Positions 22,366 through 24,551 of a stretch of DNA of 24,551 nucleotides are shown here, one piece after another. The notes beneath the pieces are model-generated. The model saw only the letters and a program-made list of their open reading frames with translations, made no database searches and was not told the DNA's origin. Position numbers and translations under genes: made by a program. The DNA is from Scytonema sp. UIC 10036 (GTDB lineage: Bacteria > Cyanobacteriota > Cyanobacteriia > Cyanobacteriales > Nostocaceae), in contig NZ_WJFC01000124.1 of NCBI RefSeq assembly GCF_009725235.1, forward strand, positions 12,501-37,051. The letters are read 5' to 3'. Numbering within the stretch: the first letter of the stretch is position 1; each line of letters opens with the position of its first letter.

Positions 22366-24231
22366 TTACCAAGTTGCCACAACTCGAAAACCGCAAATCC
22401 TCAGTCCACCATCTGGTTCATTCCAACTGCGGCTGGCGCTGCGACACACTTCGGGGCTAAAACTCCAAGAACCACCCCGCAAGACTCGGCGATTCTCATC
22501 TCCACCAACTTCCCAAGCTGTTCCATCTGTTGGTGCGCCTTCATAATTTTTGTGCCAAGCGTCAGCACACCATTCCCAAACAAGCCCGTGCATATCGTAC
22601 AATCCAAAGGCGTTGGCTACTTGGAAATTACCTACGACTGTTGTTTCTTTGCGCGATTTGGTTGTGAGTTTGAAAGTGTTAGAATCACTAGCGCTACAAT
22701 TTGCCACTTCAGCCGTGAGTGTTTCACCAAAGTGATAGGGGGTGATTGTTCCAGCACGACAAGCATATTCCCACTCCGCTTCACTGGGTAAACGATAAAA
22801 CCGTCCTGTTTTTTCGGTAAGTCTGGCACAGAATTCAATAGCTTCGTGCCAAGAAACGTTTTCAACCGGTCGATTTGCGCCTTTGAATTTGGATGGGTTG
22901 GGATTTAAAGATTGTTTGACTTTTGGCAAAGCGGCTACAGCTTTCCAATGTGCTTGAGTGACGGGAAATTTTCCCATAAAAAAAGGTTTGATATTAACTT
23001 CGTGTTGCGGGCGTTCGTCAGCATCTCCTTCACTGTCTGGAGAACCCATCATAAAATTACCACCAGGAATTGCTACCATATGCATGATAATTTCTTGACC
23101 TAAATCTTCTGTATAAAACTTTGAGGTTCTGCGATCGCTCTCAATCTTATTTCCTTCCTTATCAACTGTGACTACATCAAATTGAAAAGTCTGTAGTTCG
23201 GAAAATTCAGAAAAATCTTTTAAATCGGAGGTAACCATTGTTAATTGCGTCTCTTGAGGCGATGATTGTACTAGTTGTGGCGTTACTAAAATTGATGGTA
23301 TCGCAGATGCTTTTATCGATTTCACATCTTGCAGAACTTCTGTAGCAGATTGATATCTATCTCTTGCCAAATGACTCAGTAATTTATCTAAAATTTGCCC
23401 TAATTCATCGCTAATAGTAATATCTGTATTTTGTAAATGCTCGCGCCACAACCACACTCCATTTAAGGGATCGTAAAGAGTATCATCTATCTGTCCGCAA
23501 TCATCTTGTATAGGTAGGCACCGAGTAAGAAGCCGCACGCAAGTAACACCTAAAGAGTACAAATCGCTGGCGTGACAAGCAAATCCAGCCATTTGTTCGC
23601 TGGGTGCATAACCGATTGTATAAAGCACGGTTGCTTGTCTGGATAGACTAGTTTGGGTAACTTGTTTTGCACCGCCAAAGTCAATTAATACCAGTCTGCC
23701 ATCTGATTGACGGCGGATGATATTCTCTGGTTTGATATCCCTATGGATAACATTCCGTTCGTGGATAAATTCGAGAACTGGTAGTATATCCACTAACAGT
23801 TCTCGAATTTGTTCTTCACCAAAAGGTTGTTGCTGAAGTTCTTGTAAGAGAGTTTTCCCTTGAATAAATTCTTGCACGAGATACAAACTAGAACCTTGTT
23901 CAAAATAAGCAAGCAATCTAGGAATTTGGATGTGATTTTCTCCCAGTTCGTACAGTCGTTTTGCTTCTTCCTTGAACAATTCTGCAGCTTTAGTACGTTC
24001 CGAAGTCCCCTGTACCTGTGGGAAGAACTGCTTGATAACGCAGGGTGCATCAAGTCTATCCGCATCTTCAGTAGCATAGGTTCTGCTAAACCCGCCTTCG
24101 CCTAGCAGTCTTAATACACGGTAGCGGTTCCTGAGGAAGTTGCCAAAGTTGTTTTGTCCGCAACTGTTGCAAAATCTATTACCATCAGGATTGAAGGGAT
24201 TTGAGCAATGGGGATTTTGGCAAATTTGCAT
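22366..24231 (-). CDS. Ser/Thr protein kinase fused to FGE-sulfatase-like domain
   Basis: A 621-residue signalling protein. A small zinc ribbon comes first (Cys4, 9, 21, 24). A Hanks-type kinase domain spans about residues 35-300: GEGGFS at 44-49, Lys67, HRDIKPEN at 163-170 with catalytic Asp165, and DFG at 184-186, so the kinase should be active. A linker rich in Gln/Ser/Thr follows. The FGE/SUMF1-like domain runs from about 393 to 621 (VAIPGGNFMMGSPDSEGDAD, VENVSWHEAIEFCARLTEK, RLPSEAEWEYACRAG, RVLRGGSW). Of the paired FGE cysteines only the second position (EVCRSASRSWNEPD) is Cys; the first aligns with Phe, so true formylglycine synthesis is unlikely. Such fusions are common in filamentous cyanobacteria. 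No transmembrane segment is seen. The ribosome site is weak. Confidence 0.93.
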   Translation of the reverse strand: MQICQNPHCSNPFNPDGNRFCNSCGQNNFGNFLRNRYRVLRLLGEGGFSRTYATEDADRLDAPCVIKQFFPQVQGTSERTKAAELFKEEAKRLYELGENHIQIPRLLAYFEQGSSLYLVQEFIQGKTLLQELQQQPFGEEQIRELLVDILPVLEFIHERNVIHRDIKPENIIRRQSDGRLVLIDFGGAKQVTQTSLSRQATVLYTIGYAPSEQMAGFACHASDLYSLGVTCVRLLTRCLPIQDDCGQIDDTLYDPLNGVWLWREHLQNTDITISDELGQILDKLLSHLARDRYQSATEVLQDVKSIKASAIPSILVTPQLVQSSPQETQLTMVTSDLKDFSEFSELQTFQFDVVTVDKEGNKIESDRRTSKFYTEDLGQEIIMHMVAIPGGNFMMGSPDSEGDADERPQHEVNIKPFFMGKFPVTQAHWKAVAALPKVKQSLNPNPSKFKGANRPVENVSWHEAIEFCARLTEKTGRFYRLPSEAEWEYACRAGTITPYHFGETLTAEVANCSASDSNTFKLTTKSRKETTVVGNFQVANAFGLYDMHGLVWEWCADAWHKNYEGAPTDGTAWEVGGDENRRVLRGGSWSFSPEVCRSASRSWNEPDGGLRICGFRVVATW

Positions 24232-24427
24232 AGTGAGCCATGTATCGCATATTGTCCGGAATTGGCTCTTACTGAGCGAGGTTGGAGACAGATGTGTAAC
24301 TCTGCATACAGAAATTTTCTATCTGTTCTCACTTTCCACTTTGGTAGATACAGATAAAGAAAATTCTCTGTCTTTGTTTATATACAGTTAAAAATTAATA
24401 AATCAGGAATTTATCAATTAAATGAAT

Positions 24428-24455
24428 CATTTGTCATTTGTCATTTGTCATTGGT
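24428..24455. repeat. Heptanucleotide repeat CATTTGT x4
   Basis: Three perfect CATTTGT units and one CATTGGT lie head to tail. This is a third heptamer family in the window, unrelated in sequence to TTAGTGG and GATTTTA. Confidence 0.85.
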
Positions 24456-24509
24456 ATGGGTTTTATATATTTACATTGTTATATAGCCTTTCTCAATCTC
24501 ATGAGGTAC

Positions 24510-24551
24510 ACCCCCCTTTCATCCCCCCTTGGTAAGGGGGGACAGAGGGGG
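24510..24551. repeat. C-rich/G-rich hairpin repeat at window edge
   Basis: CCCCCCTT (24523-24530), a three-base loop and AAGGGGGG (24534-24541) form a perfect 8-bp stem. Outer CCCCCC and GGGGG tracts could extend the fold. This CCCCCTT...AAGGGGG element is, as I recall, a common dispersed repeat in Nostocales. The right side is truncated by the end of the window. Confidence 0.75.

Larger units (their letters stand above)
24232..24551. other. Repeat-rich intergenic end of window
   Basis: No gene is seen. It contains the upstream region of the kinase gene, the CATTTGT heptamer array (24428-24455) and a GC-rich hairpin cut by the window edge. Confidence 0.5.

Noticed and set aside
22366..22700. 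Diversity-generating retroelement target at the 3' end of the FGE-like domain
   Set aside because: FGE-fold C-termini can be such targets, but no reverse transcriptase, template repeat or accessory gene is present in the window.
22285..22791. 168-codon plus-strand frame at the end of the kinase gene
   Set aside because: It runs through a dispersed repeat and antisense to the FGE-like domain; no family features. Treated as chance.
24428..24455. Short CRISPR-like or iteron origin array
   Set aside because: Only four 7-base units with no spacers, no Rep gene and no DnaA-box cluster nearby.

Overview
The window looks like chromosomal DNA of a filamentous, probably heterocyst-type cyanobacterium (inference). 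Ten copies of the HIP1 octamer GCGATCGC are visible. Several kinds of 7-base tandem repeats (STRR type), short dispersed palindromes, a CruP-type carotenoid-cyclase homologue and a Ser/Thr kinase joined to a formylglycine-enzyme-like domain also point that way. No rRNA, CRISPR array or complete phage is visible.

Layout. 1-1400: a small heat-shock protein with a clear terminator, a 53-residue one-helix membrane protein on the minus strand, and two long hairpin elements in non-coding DNA. 1400-7300: a five-gene minus-strand cluster. Reading in the direction of transcription it holds a GT4 glycosyltransferase, a GT2 glycosyltransferase, an ABC-2 permease, its ATPase with a Wzt-like C-terminal domain, and a second GT2 glycosyltransferase. 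Together these would build a surface glycan and export it across the inner membrane. 7600-9200: a toxin-first HigBA-like pair, then a gene broken by two in-frame stop codons. 9280-12620: a CruP-like flavoprotein, then two tandem paralogous membrane proteins separated and preceded by unusual heptanucleotide-repeat blocks that run almost to their start codons. 12700-13400: a second toxin-first pair on the minus strand, a PIN-domain nuclease and a small partner. 13475-16765: a full-length Tricorn-type protease. 16770-20200: a perfect 61-bp tandem repeat, an uncharacterised membrane-anchored protein, a TPR protein, and a zinc-finger/short-chain-dehydrogenase protein whose gene overlaps a small ORF. 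20300-21650: a TnpB-only IS200/IS605-type element beside a glycine-tRNA-like gene with a short D arm. 21650-24551: about 700 bp of mostly non-coding DNA with repeats and a small gene remnant, then a zinc-ribbon/Ser-Thr kinase/FGE-like fusion and a repeat-rich end.

The window mixes housekeeping-like genes with accessory ones: glycan export, two toxin-antitoxin pairs, a TnpB element and many palindromes. I do not see one obvious new defence or biosynthesis system. The strongest unexplained signals are the repeat blocks abutting start codons around the duplicated membrane genes, the nested hairpin at 1201-1260, the compensated palindrome family at 17.7 and 22.3 kb, and the SDR-like protein without a canonical Tyr-x-x-x-Lys motif.
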